Positions 1 to 7,407 of a stretch of 12,287 nucleotides of DNA are shown here, in pieces; positions within the stretch are counted from its first letter, which is position 1, and each line of letters starts with the position of its first letter. The position numbers and the translations under genes are program-made. The DNA lies in contig JABFST010000254.1 of the NCBI GenBank assembly GCA_013140465.1, positions 1 through 12,287 of the forward strand, in the 5' to 3' direction. Source of the DNA: Methylococcaceae bacterium (GTDB lineage Bacteria; Pseudomonadota; Gammaproteobacteria; Methylococcales; Methylomonadaceae). Below the pieces are notes generated by a model. The model was given only the letters and a program-made list of their open reading frames with translations. It searched no databases and was not told where the DNA came from.

Positions 1-38
1 TGTATGAGCCGACCGCGCCCGCCCGGTCGGCTCATACA
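1..38. repeat. Perfect 15-bp inverted repeat at the window edge
   Basis: TGTATGAGCCGACCG at 1-15 is the exact reverse complement of 24-38, with an 8-base GC-rich loop between. It lies inside the last codons of the alpha-2-macroglobulin gene. Because it starts at base 1, the true arm length cannot be seen. It may be a natural hairpin near the gene end or a fold-back artefact at a contig end. Confidence 0.85.
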
Positions 39-3000
39 TGGCTTCGGCATACACGGGCGGTACGCTGAACACGCCCGTGGCGGTGGCTTTTAGGCGGTAT
101 TCATAAGCCGCCAAGGCATCGCTGACTGTGCCGTATAACACCACGCGGTCTTCGCGCACATCGGTATACTGCGGCTGCCAATTGCCGCCTGTACTTAAAC
201 GGTCGCGCCAAGCTGCCTCGCTGTCTTCGCCTTCGGTAGCAGCCGGATTTTGCAGCACGGCCTCAAAACCAGCGGGCAATAAGTCTTGGATCACCACATC
301 ATTGATATAAGTTCTTGCTATTGCACGCACTTTCACGCGCACGGTGATTTCTTCGCCCAAGGCCACACTATCAACCACATCGCCTTTGCTATTGACATAT
401 TCGCGCAAGATTTCGATGCCTTCACGCAGTTCTTGGCTAGGCGGTAATTGGTCATAACCCGCTTCCGACACAGCATAATACAAAGGCAAACCCTTGGGCC
501 CTGAAAACAGCAGACTTTTCGCGGATTCTGGCACTGCTACGCGCGGCGCGGCGTTATCCGGCAAGACCAAAGGCTGTTGTGTGCCGTTATTATCCTGCGC
601 AGTTATCGCCAAATTTTTGACAGCAGTCGCAGGAATAGCATCCAGATAGGCGTTATACGCCAACAACAAATACCCCGAAGACAAGGTGTTATAGTGCTGG
701 GCGGTGATTTGTTTGGCTATAGACTGAAACAGCGTCGGCGGCATGGCCTGTAATTTTGCCGGAAAATGTTTCGCCAACAGATAAATAGTTTGCGCATCAT
801 GGATCAAGCTATCGTAATAATCCGCATACGCGTATTCATTACCGCCGCCCTTGCCTAGCTGTTGCAGCGGCGTGTAAAGCAATTCATCCGCCACTGCGCT
901 TTGTTGTAACAACTGGTAACTTGCTGCCAGATACACAGCAGCCAAATCGCCGCGCCACAGATCGGCTTTGAAGTTGACGCGCAAATTTTCGCGCAAAGCT
1001 GACAGCAGACTGGTTGTGACCATCCCTTGGCGGGTCAGCAAATACGCGGCATAAGCCCGCACCCGCACCGCCGCCAAGCCGTTTGCCGGACTCGCCGCCA
1101 AACCCTGCAAATATACATTGGCTAGTTGCAACATATCTTCAGGCACGGCAACGCCCGCCGCTTTAGCTTCCAACAAGACGTTGACGGTGTATGCCGACAC
1201 AAACTCATGCGCTATCGGTGTCGCAGCCCATAAGCCGATGCCGCCTTCGGCGTTTTGGCGGGTACGCAACACCGCCAGCAATTTGTCGAAATCCGCCGCG
1301 CGGTTGTCCACTTTAAATGTTTCGGCAAATTCGGGATGTTTGCCCAACACCAGTAACGGCACAGCCTTACTGAGCAATTGTTCGGAACAGGCATGGGCAA
1401 AATTATCCAAATACGCCGTCAAACCCGAGACCGACACCAACGGTAAAGGCGACACCCCAGCACTGACTTGGCGTTGTTGGCTGTATAAGCTGCGCGTCAG
1501 CGGCACGGTCAGCGTGTCGGTAAAACTGCCCAACCGTAAATCGGCTATGCGCGGATTAGCCGGACGCAGGCTTAAATGGCTGCTCAAGGCCGCTGATTTG
1601 CCAGCCGTTTTTGCAACAAATTTCAGTTCGGCATCGCCTAACACCACCGCCGCACCTGTCACCGCGCGTACGTTAAAGCTGGCGACTGCTTCGTGGCCTT
1701 CGGCTATAGTCAGCGTTTGTTCGCCTTCGCCTACGACTTGCAACTGCGGCGGCACGTTCAGGCTTAGCGCGACAGCGGCCTTATCACCCGAACCGGGGAC
1801 ATGGTTCGCCACGCTGACGCTGACCTTAAACTCATCACCCGGGGCAATGCTATACGGCGCATTCGGGCTGATGATTAACTCGCCGCGCACCACGGTTTTG
1901 CCATTGACACTGGCGATACGGTCTTGATTGACCGCGACCGCGATAATGCGCAGCGTGCCGTTAAAAGTATCGGGGACGGTGTAGTTAAAGGTTTGCCCGC
2001 CATTGACATCGACGATGCCTGACCAATACACCGCTGGCTGCTCGTGTTTGCGTTTGAACGGGTTTAAAAATGATGCCGCGCCCGCATCGCCATCACCACC
2101 CGGCACGGCGGCTTGCAGCAATTTTTTAAACTCAGGCAGAATCAAATCCAAAATTTGTGCGGTATCCACCGACAATTGGCGTTTTTTGAAAAAATGCCCC
2201 AAGGGGTCGGGATTTTGATAACGCGCCACCTGCAAAATCCCTTCATCCACGGCAAACACCACCATGCGCATAGGCTCGGGGCTGTGGACTTGTATCGCCA
2301 AGTTTTCGCCGGGCTTAATCCGTTCGGGGACATTCAGCGTTAGGGCTTGGGTATGTTGGGAAACGCTGATCTTAAACGGCGCCACTGCATAAGAAAGCGG
2401 GCTCATAAAAATCTCATCCGAACTGGCATCACGGATAAATTGCACTGTGACATAGGCATTACCCGTCAGCCCTTCAGGCAACGCGATGGTTTGCACCGAC
2501 GATTGGCTCGCGGTCTTAAACCACACGCTTTGGTACACCTTATCGCGTTCGATGGTTATCAAGCCCGATCCTGTATAAGGCGCGCGGATATTAACGGCAA
2601 TCTTTTCACCCGGTGCATATTCGGGTTTGGCAAGCGTCAGTTGCAATTCGGCATTGCGGTCTAAGCTGCGCGAGACATTGCCGCTACCCGCCACGCTGTA
2701 GTCGATGCGGTTGAGCAACAAGCCGTCCGCCGTGCGCAGGATATAGGCGTAATCCCCAGGTTTGCTGCTGTCTAGGGCTAAGTCATAGCCCGCTGCGGGC
2801 AGCGTAAGCACGGTTTTTTGCAAACTGGTTTCTTTGGGGCGCGATTCGTATTGATAAGTGTTGTCGGTTTGCCGCGTTAAGACTGACAAGACTTTGCGCT
2901 CCACCCATTCCACGCTTAACGACGGCACGTCTATGGCTTGCAACTGCGGCGCCACCGCCAGCAACCGGACACTGCGGCGGCTGTCTTTGCTGACAAAACC

Positions 3001-5778
3001 CAGTTCACCGTCGGCTTTATAACCGACTAAATACGGCATGTCCGATACTAAGGTTTGCGCTTCGGCGGCGACACTGCGCCCGCCTTCGGCCTCAAACGCC
3101 CGCACCGACAAGTTCAGCTGGTAGCTGGCTTGGCTATATTTTGTTAAGTCTAAAGCTAAGTGCGCGATGCCCGTGCTATCGGTCTGCGCATCGGCTAGGG
3201 CTTCATCGTAGCTTTCTTTAGCGTAATGCGGATCATAAAAATGATAATCGGCATAGCGTTTAAACGCTGGCAAAGCGGGTTTTAAGGCCAAGCTTGCTGT
3301 CACTTTGCGGGCTTCTGCGGGTGTGCCGTATAAGTTTTGCACCGTCACGACGGCCCCTAAATCCTCAGGATGCACCCAGCCTTCAGCTACAGGCTTAGAA
3401 AACGCCACCGTGGCTTTCATGCTATCGGGCAAGAACTCTTCGACCTTAACTTGGGTTTGCCCTAAAAATTGGTCGCTATGCCCATCTTTAACCGTGTACA
3501 GGCTGACCGTATAAGTGCCAGTCGGTGATGTATCCAGCGTGGTGTAAGACAGCTCATTAAAACCAGCCGCCGCCAAGGTAATCGGGTATTTTTGCACCAC
3601 CAAACCTCTAGCATCCACGACTTCGGCTTGTAACGGCAAGCCCGCCAAGGGTTTAAGCCAGTTTTCGGTTTTTACGATCAAACCGATATGGAAGGTATCA
3701 CCGGGACGGTACAGGCCACGGTCAGAAAACAAATAGGCGTTAAGCTGGTCGGCATCTTGGGCATTGGCATCGCCATCGATGCCAAAACGCGAAAAATTAA
3801 GCTTACGGTCTTCGCGGGCGATGGGCAAAAAGCTCATATCCCCTTGCCATTTCGCCAGATAAAACAGCGGCTGGCGTTCGCGCTCCAAGCCTGACAGCTT
3901 AGGAAAGCGGACTTTGCCCTCAGCATCGGTGCGCCCGCTGAACAACGCCAAGCCATTTTTGCCGATCACCGCCACTTCGGCATCGGCTAGTGGCAAACCG
4001 GTATGGATGGACTGCACAAACACCAGTTGGGCGCCGTCTTGTTCGGTTTTGGCGATCAAGCCCAAATCCGTCACCACCAGCAAGCGTTTGTCGCTGGCTT
4101 CCGGTTCGCCATAATTAATCGCATTAGGATCAGCAGGATCATAATTGCTCGCAGTCAACAAAAAGATGCCGCGTTTGGCTAGCCCTTGCGCATCGGTCAA
4201 ATAACTGTGCAAATCCACCGATTGATAATTCGGCGTGCCTGGGGTTTGCGCTGTTAAAGGCAGGTCTAGCACAAAGCGTTCGCTTAAATTGTCGGCGCCA
4301 AAATCGCCAGAAAAACTGGGATGGCTAAAATCGCCCTGGCCTTGCGAGACCAAATTCTGCAATTGCTCGGGCAATACTCGGCCTAATTCCACACGCACAC
4401 CCAATAAATCACGCGCCATCAGCCCGACTTTTTGCTCGCCGCTCAGCGCCAGCAACGAGCCTGTGCCTAAAATGCGCAACTCTTTGGGATACGGCGGCAC
4501 AACCAGGGTGCGGAACACTTTGTCCGCCAGCTGATAGCCACCAAAAGAGGCGATGCCCTTATCGACCGCCACCAACACCATCCGCCCTACCGGCACTTGC
4601 ACACGAAAGCCGTGACTATCGCTAAATTCATGCTCACTGGGCAGGGCTTGCACCGGAACTGGCGTGCTTAGCTTAAGAATTTCGGCATCCACTTGCTCCG
4701 GCGACCACGGATAGGCTTGGCTAGTGTCATCGTCAGGATGCTGGGGATGGGCGAGAGGCAGCAACCAAACCTTCAAATTGTCGGCCATTTTCCGTTCATG
4801 CACAGGCAAGCTGGTACTCAGCACCAACACTTGGTCTTGCTGTTGGTTTTGGTTATTGGGCATCACGGTCAGTTGCGCGTCGCTGATGGTCAGGCCGTTA
4901 TACAGCCCAGGCACTAACACTTGGGTGCTAATCGGCGTGCTATTGGTGGTGTCGGTATTCACAGGACGCACTTGGGTGTTCAAGCTAAAGTTGACCTGTT
5001 GGTCATAACGCGGTACGGGCAAAGCTTGGGAATGCACAAAGGCATTGAGTTTTAAGCTGTCATATGTGACGGTAAACGGCAGTTTTTTGGCGGCGGCGGT
5101 GTCTTCCGCCAAATTCTTAAGCGTTAGGCTGATATTGTTTTCGAGGGTTTGTCCATCGACCGGATGGCTAAAGCGCAACTGGATAATGGCTTTCTTGAGG
5201 TTGGCATCCAAGGGATCTTGATAAAACTCAGACTTGACCAAGGTCGCGTCAAACGCAGGGGTATTGGTGGTAAACGCCCACCGCGCCAGCTGGATTTGCG
5301 CCGCCACCAAGGTTTTTTCAAAGGCGATGCGCAATACTTGTCCGGCGGGCCATTCTTGCTCGGGTGTAAACGCCAAGGTTTTATCGTCTTGCCAACGCCA
5401 CACGCCCGCAAGTGCGGGTTTGATGCTGACTTCTGAACTTAAGGTTTTGCCCACTAACGCTAACGGCGCTACTGAGCTATTGAAGTTAATCAGCAGCGGA
5501 TTGGGCGGGGCTTGTTTGTCCAGTTCCGCGCGTTCGATGGCGGGTACGGTAAAATCGACGGTTACAGGCTGCGGACGGCTTTGCCACCACGCATACCCAA
5601 ACCACGCGGCAATTGCCAAGCCTAGCAGCAAGCCTATAGCCAATAAGCTACGCCCCGGATTTTTGATGATCCACGCACAGCCGCGCTTAAGCCCTGGCCA
5701 CAAACCGACCAACCAACCGGGCGGCTGCCATTGGATAACCCCAAACACTGCGGTGAATAAATAATTTAGCTTAGCCAT
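1..5778 (-). CDS. Bacterial alpha-2-macroglobulin, membrane-anchored (3' end cut by window edge)
   Basis: Large periplasmic alpha-2-macroglobulin-like protein of the YfhM/COG2373 type, thought to trap proteases that breach the outer membrane. The frame is open from ATG 5776-5778 to position 1 (1926 codons). I checked most of its length for stops by eye and found none. A GGAAGG ribosome site lies 5 nt upstream. Residues 1-43 are followed by a hydrophobic anchor (about 44-65) and no lipobox. An N-terminal macroglobulin domain then begins near residue 75. The family hallmark VDEGILQVA is at about 1177-1185. The thioester motif is intact as C1464-S-E-Q1467, with about 460 residues after it, as in E. 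coli YfhM. The last visible residues (AEAMYEPTGRARSAHT) resemble the usual family C-terminus, so only a few codons are probably missing. It is about 280 residues longer than YfhM, all upstream of the thioester. Homologues often precede pbpC, which would lie off the left edge; that is inference. Confidence 0.93.
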   Translation of the reverse strand, partial: MAKLNYLFTAVFGVIQWQPPGWLVGLWPGLKRGCAWIIKNPGRSLLAIGLLLGLAIAAWFGYAWWQSRPQPVTVDFTVPAIERAELDKQAPPNPLLINFNSSVAPLALVGKTLSSEVSIKPALAGVWRWQDDKTLAFTPEQEWPAGQVLRIAFEKTLVAAQIQLARWAFTTNTPAFDATLVKSEFYQDPLDANLKKAIIQLRFSHPVDGQTLENNISLTLKNLAEDTAAAKKLPFTVTYDSLKLNAFVHSQALPVPRYDQQVNFSLNTQVRPVNTDTTNSTPISTQVLVPGLYNGLTISDAQLTVMPNNQNQQQDQVLVLSTSLPVHERKMADNLKVWLLPLAHPQHPDDDTSQAYPWSPEQVDAEILKLSTPVPVQALPSEHEFSDSHGFRVQVPVGRMVLVAVDKGIASFGGYQLADKVFRTLVVPPYPKELRILGTGSLLALSGEQKVGLMARDLLGVRVELGRVLPEQLQNLVSQGQGDFSHPSFSGDFGADNLSERFVLDLPLTAQTPGTPNYQSVDLHSYLTDAQGLAKRGIFLLTASNYDPADPNAINYGEPEASDKRLLVVTDLGLIAKTEQDGAQLVFVQSIHTGLPLADAEVAVIGKNGLALFSGRTDAEGKVRFPKLSGLERERQPLFYLAKWQGDMSFLPIAREDRKLNFSRFGIDGDANAQDADQLNAYLFSDRGLYRPGDTFHIGLIVKTENWLKPLAGLPLQAEVVDARGLVVQKYPITLAAAGFNELSYTTLDTSPTGTYTVSLYTVKDGHSDQFLGQTQVKVEEFLPDSMKATVAFSKPVAEGWVHPEDLGAVVTVQNLYGTPAEARKVTASLALKPALPAFKRYADYHFYDPHYAKESYDEALADAQTDSTGIAHLALDLTKYSQASYQLNLSVRAFEAEGGRSVAAEAQTLVSDMPYLVGYKADGELGFVSKDSRRSVRLLAVAPQLQAIDVPSLSVEWVERKVLSVLTRQTDNTYQYESRPKETSLQKTVLTLPAAGYDLALDSSKPGDYAYILRTADGLLLNRIDYSVAGSGNVSRSLDRNAELQLTLAKPEYAPGEKIAVNIRAPYTGSGLITIERDKVYQSVWFKTASQSSVQTIALPEGLTGNAYVTVQFIRDASSDEIFMSPLSYAVAPFKISVSQHTQALTLNVPERIKPGENLAIQVHSPEPMRMVVFAVDEGILQVARYQNPDPLGHFFKKRQLSVDTAQILDLILPEFKKLLQAAVPGGDGDAGAASFLNPFKRKHEQPAVYWSGIVDVNGGQTFNYTVPDTFNGTLRIIAVAVNQDRIASVNGKTVVRGELIISPNAPYSIAPGDEFKVSVSVANHVPGSGDKAAVALSLNVPPQLQVVGEGEQTLTIAEGHEAVASFNVRAVTGAAVVLGDAELKFVAKTAGKSAALSSHLSLRPANPRIADLRLGSFTDTLTVPLTRSLYSQQRQVSAGVSPLPLVSVSGLTAYLDNFAHACSEQLLSKAVPLLVLGKHPEFAETFKVDNRAADFDKLLAVLRTRQNAEGGIGLWAATPIAHEFVSAYTVNVLLEAKAAGVAVPEDMLQLANVYLQGLAASPANGLAAVRVRAYAAYLLTRQGMVTTSLLSALRENLRVNFKADLWRGDLAAVYLAASYQLLQQSAVADELLYTPLQQLGKGGGNEYAYADYYDSLIHDAQTIYLLAKHFPAKLQAMPPTLFQSIAKQITAQHYNTLSSGYLLLAYNAYLDAIPATAVKNLAITAQDNNGTQQPLVLPDNAAPRVAVPESAKSLLFSGPKGLPLYYAVSEAGYDQLPPSQELREGIEILREYVNSKGDVVDSVALGEEITVRVKVRAIARTYINDVVIQDLLPAGFEAVLQNPAATEGEDSEAAWRDRLSTGGNWQPQYTDVREDRVVLYGTVSDALAAYEYRLKATATGVFSVPPVYAEAMYEPTGRARSAHT

Positions 5779-6001
5779 GAGTGCCTTCCACATCGCTGGT
5801 TATTTGAATTACGCCGCCACTAGCGCGTAAGGACTTACTACCTTCATATCAACTTTAAGAGGTCAAGTTTTTGGTTATTTTAGCGTGGGTATGCTGTACA
5901 TATCATCGAAACCATACTGGAAGCGGTGTTTGTCAACATAGTTGTCGCAAAAAATTTGCAGCAACCCCGATTAGCTTATAATCAAGCCCCAAAAATATCA
6001 G
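5779..6001. other. Intergenic region between toxin gene and alpha-2-macroglobulin gene
   Basis: This 223-base spacer lies downstream of the toxin gene and upstream of the alpha-2-macroglobulin gene, both on the minus strand. A minus-strand TTGACA (5931-5936) is the best -35-like box, but no good -10 stands 16-18 nt after it (TATGGT is only 14 away). An imperfect inverted repeat spans about 5942-5965 (arms match 8 of 10). It could end the toxin-antitoxin transcript but has no clear T-tail. A plus-strand TATAAT at 5977-5982 has TTGCAG 15 nt upstream and would face the 3' end of the toxin gene. Confidence 0.4.
5784..5789 (-). promoter_or_regulatory. Ribosome binding site of the alpha-2-macroglobulin gene
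   Basis: GGAAGG on the minus strand, 5 nt before the ATG at 5778. It supports this start, which also places the membrane anchor correctly near the N-terminus. Confidence 0.6.
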
Positions 6002-6295
6002 CTAAGCTAACCGCTTCGTCCAATAATTTGGCTTTCGATGAAGGTGCGCAACGGCAACAATAACAATTGTTTCGGCATCAATGCCATACCAAACACCATA
6101 GGGAAAACGTTTAATCAAACAACGCCTTATATCACTGCCAAGCAATGCGTAAGATTTCGGATAAGCAACGATTCTTCTAATTGCATTATCAAATTCGGTT
6201 AAAAACTCAAACCCCAAATTTAGTTGTTGGGCTTCATACCAATTGAATGCCTCATCCAACTCAGCTTGGGCGGCCTCAAGAAATTCGATTTTCAT
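6002..6295 (-). CDS. RelE/ParE-family toxin of a type II toxin-antitoxin module
   Basis: A 97-residue protein of the RelE/ParE toxin superfamily, whose members either cleave mRNA on the ribosome or poison gyrase; the sequence does not decide which. The N-terminal helices (MKIEFLEAAQAELDEAFNWY) are typical, with the W19-Y20 pair usual for the family. The basic core R57-R58-C-L-I-K62-R63-F-P-Y and the C-terminal strand ending in AVAHLHRKPNYW (H84, H86, R87, K88, P89, W92) are strong family signatures. The length is normal. Its ATG overlaps the antitoxin stop by 4 bases (ATGA), so translation is probably coupled. The antitoxin comes first, the usual order. The toxin appears intact. Confidence 0.93.
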   Translation of the reverse strand: MKIEFLEAAQAELDEAFNWYEAQQLNLGFEFLTEFDNAIRRIVAYPKSYALLGSDIRRCLIKRFPYGVWYGIDAETIVIVAVAHLHRKPNYWTKRLA

Positions 6296-6504
6296 TTGTA
6301 TTTTTTCATAACCGCTTCATAACTCACGGTGTCCAATTCCTTTGCGCGATAGGCTTGCCATCTTTTTTGCGCTTCATCTCGCCAAATGGTATCGATTTCT
6401 GGGTCGGGAGCATCCAAATCCGCCAGCAATAATTCGGCTAGCTGTAATTTTTCTAATGCCGGTAATTGGTTGGCTTGTTGGTAAATGTCTTGATAGTTAG
6501 GCAT
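6292..6504 (-). CDS. Antitoxin, addiction module component (Unstab_antitox / TIGR02574 type)
   Basis: A 70-residue antitoxin partner of the RelE/ParE-type toxin. The pattern LPALEKLQLAELLLADLD (residues 14-31), then PDPEID, W41 and the run EAQKRWQAYRAKELDTVSYEAVM (44-66) matches the family of small addiction module proteins that neutralise such toxins. There is no obvious ribbon-helix-helix N-terminus. The purine-rich AAGAGAAG just before the ATG is a plausible ribosome site. The stop codon overlaps the toxin start. The presumed promoter is in the roughly 45 bases before the ATG, directly against the target duplication of a miniature transposon, so the insertion may have changed the original promoter (inference). 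Confidence 0.9.
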   Translation of the reverse strand: MPNYQDIYQQANQLPALEKLQLAELLLADLDAPDPEIDTIWRDEAQKRWQAYRAKELDTVSYEAVMKKYK

Positions 6505-6520
6505 AGTCTTCTCTTGGGTG

Positions 6521-6549
6521 GCTATATTTCAACCAAAGTTATCTTAAAA
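6521..6549 (-). promoter_or_regulatory. Possible promoter of the antitoxin-toxin operon
   Basis: On the minus strand a TATAGC box (6521-6526) has a TTTAAG or TTTTAA box 16-17 nt upstream (6543-6549). Only part of each consensus is met. The -35-like box overlaps the start of the 8-bp target duplication at 6548. The assignment is tentative. Confidence 0.3.
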
Positions 6550-6555
6550 ATAATG
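6548..6555. repeat. Target-site duplication, left copy
   Basis: AAATAATG directly abuts the left terminal inverted repeat of the MITE and is identical to the right copy at 6703-6710. The perfect match suggests a fairly recent insertion. Confidence 0.83.
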
Positions 6556-6590
6556 GTAACTATTCAGCATCCGGGGCACAACAGCCGTTC

Positions 6591-6636
6591 GCTGAGCGGA
6601 GTCGAAGCGAACAAACCGGCTTCGACTCCGCTCAGC
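6591..6636. repeat. 18-bp perfect inverted repeat inside the MITE
   Basis: GCTGAGCGGAGTCGAAGC (6591-6608) is the exact reverse complement of 6619-6636, with a 10-base loop. The motif TTCGACTCCGCTCAG resembles a palindromic sequence often seen dispersed between genes in diverse bacteria (recollection, not searched). It is much more GC-rich than the terminal repeats around it. Confidence 0.85.
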
Positions 6637-6669
6637 CTACGGTAAAGACTCCGCTCAGCCTACGGTAAA
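6624..6669. repeat. 23-bp perfect tandem duplication inside the MITE
   Basis: The 23-base unit beginning GACTCCGCTCAGCC and ending TACGGTAAA occurs at 6624-6646 and again at 6647-6669 with no mismatch and no gap. The first copy includes part of the right arm of the 18-bp inverted repeat, so the duplication arose after that hairpin existed. Confidence 0.9.
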
Positions 6670-6702
6670 TTTGACTTATTAGAAGTCGCTCTGAATAGTT
6701 AC

Positions 6703-6710
6703 AAATAATG
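6703..6710. repeat. Target-site duplication, right copy
   Basis: AAATAATG directly follows the right terminal inverted repeat of the MITE and is identical to the left copy at 6548-6555. Confidence 0.83.
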
Positions 6711-7093
6711 CTTCAAAACGGCTTAAGGTATTGTCATCCGGCAAAGCAGGTGGGTTACTCGCAAAATATCATGCAACAGTATAGTGATTGAAAACACCAC
6801 TAGGTCTAGCGGTCACACTTATAAAGCCCCGGTTCATTGATAATGATATGGCTCAATTTTTTAGCTAATTCACTATTAAATAGTAGCTGTTGTTACCTAA
6901 CGATTATGGACTTGCCTAAATAGGCCGATTTCGGTGCTATCGGTAACTGTGCTTTGCGTGTGCTAAGCTTATAGGGATATTACAAGAGTACATTATAGAA
7001 GTGATAGCGGGAAAATTAACACAGGTAAATTTTAGAGGGCAACAACAATGCTTATTAAGATGGACTAGCCATCCCCGATACGGAAGCCGGATT

Positions 7094-7244
7094 CACTAGC
7101 GAGACTGTGAAAGTCTTTCAAATACTCACAAAAAGGTGTTTTTTATTGTCGTAAGCCTTTGTTTTAAGTAGAGACTGGAGTGAAAAAACATGTTTTTTCA
7201 CTCCGATGAGCAAGCTTATGTTAATTCTTTCATAGTCTCTAGCG
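7094..7244. repeat. Imperfect inverted-repeat element, about 150 bp, possible MITE or structured RNA
   Basis: CACTAGCGAGACTGTGAAAG (7094-7113) pairs with the reverse complement of 7227-7244, matching at 16 of 18 aligned positions with one 2-base gap. A third copy of the AGACT...TGAAA motif stands at 7172-7186, on the left arm of the central palindrome. There is no target duplication and no coding capacity, so it could be a decayed mobile element or an RNA structure. Confidence 0.5.
7177..7204. repeat. Perfect 28-bp palindrome
   Basis: GGAGTGAAAAAACA (7177-7190) is followed without any spacer by its exact reverse complement (7191-7204). There is no T-tail after it, so it is not a standard terminator. 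It contains GGAG and, at its centre, an ATG on the plus strand (7190-7192). Confidence 0.9.
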
Positions 7245-7306
7245 TGGAAATTTTTTCCAGCATTTTTGCTAAGGGCAACTACAAGGCATTGCCCTTACGC
7301 CCATGA
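7190..7306 (+). CDS. Possible 38-residue small protein of unknown function
   Basis: A short reading frame begins MFFHSDEQAYVNSF and ends KALPLRP. GGAG (7177-7180) lies 9 nt before the ATG, an acceptable spacing. Residues 11-26 are mildly hydrophobic, and no family is recognised. The Shine-Dalgarno and the start codon both lie within the perfect palindrome, so an mRNA hairpin could hide them. The frame is short and could easily be chance. The AT-rich composition and surrounding hairpins also suit a non-coding element. Confidence 0.2.
   Translation: MFFHSDEQAYVNSFIVSSVEIFSSIFAKGNYKALPLRP
7271..7296. repeat. Hairpin AAGGGCAA/TTGCCCTT
   Basis: A perfect 8-bp inverted repeat (7271-7278 and 7289-7296) with a 10-base loop, about 120 bases before rseC. 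No T-run follows on the plus strand. Its role is unknown; it could be an operator or a part of the structured region upstream. Confidence 0.5.
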
Positions 7307-7401
7307 ACATTAGCTTGCAACTGTAACAACTTGTGTAGAGAGCCATTCCCCGAACATGGTAGTATTGGCTTAGCCTTAACCAGCATAAAAGAGCCCAACC
7401 C

Positions 7402-7407
7402 AAGGGG
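7402..7407 (+). promoter_or_regulatory. Ribosome binding site of rseC
   Basis: AAGGGG ends 6 nt before ATG 7414. It is a strong site and fixes the start of the RseC family gene. Confidence 0.7.

Larger units (their letters stand above)
6556..6702. mobile_element. Miniature inverted-repeat transposable element (MITE), 147 bp
   Basis: The ends are perfect 12-bp inverted repeats, GTAACTATTCAG at 6556-6567 and CTGAATAGTTAC at 6691-6702. The element is flanked immediately by identical 8-bp direct repeats AAATAATG (6548-6555 and 6703-6710), the mark of transposition. It has no coding capacity, so it must be moved by a transposase encoded elsewhere. Ends beginning GTAA with an 8-bp target duplication fit the IS66 family; that assignment is inference from family knowledge. 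The interior carries an 18-bp inverted repeat and a 23-bp tandem duplication. Confidence 0.85.

Noticed and set aside
1118..1927. Plus-strand open frame of 269 codons
   Set aside because: It lies wholly antisense to the alpha-2-macroglobulin frame, whose translation shows clear family motifs; the plus frame has no recognisable protein features.
5234..5764. Plus-strand open frame of 176 codons
   Set aside because: It is a shadow of the N-terminal part of the alpha-2-macroglobulin gene.
5956..5982. Plus-strand promoter TTGCAG-15-TATAAT antisense to the toxin
   Set aside because: The -10 is perfect but the spacer is short and the -35 poor; no transcript to serve is visible, and AT-rich sequence gives such matches by chance.
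6671..6699. Outward promoter TTGACT-17-AATAGT at the right end of the MITE
   Set aside because: The -10 lacks the first T, and no gene lies close downstream.
7048..7068. Six-codon leader peptide MLIKMD with an AGAGGG site, followed by a GATGG/CCATC dyad
   Set aside because: No attenuator structure or regulated downstream gene nearby; such short frames arise easily by chance.
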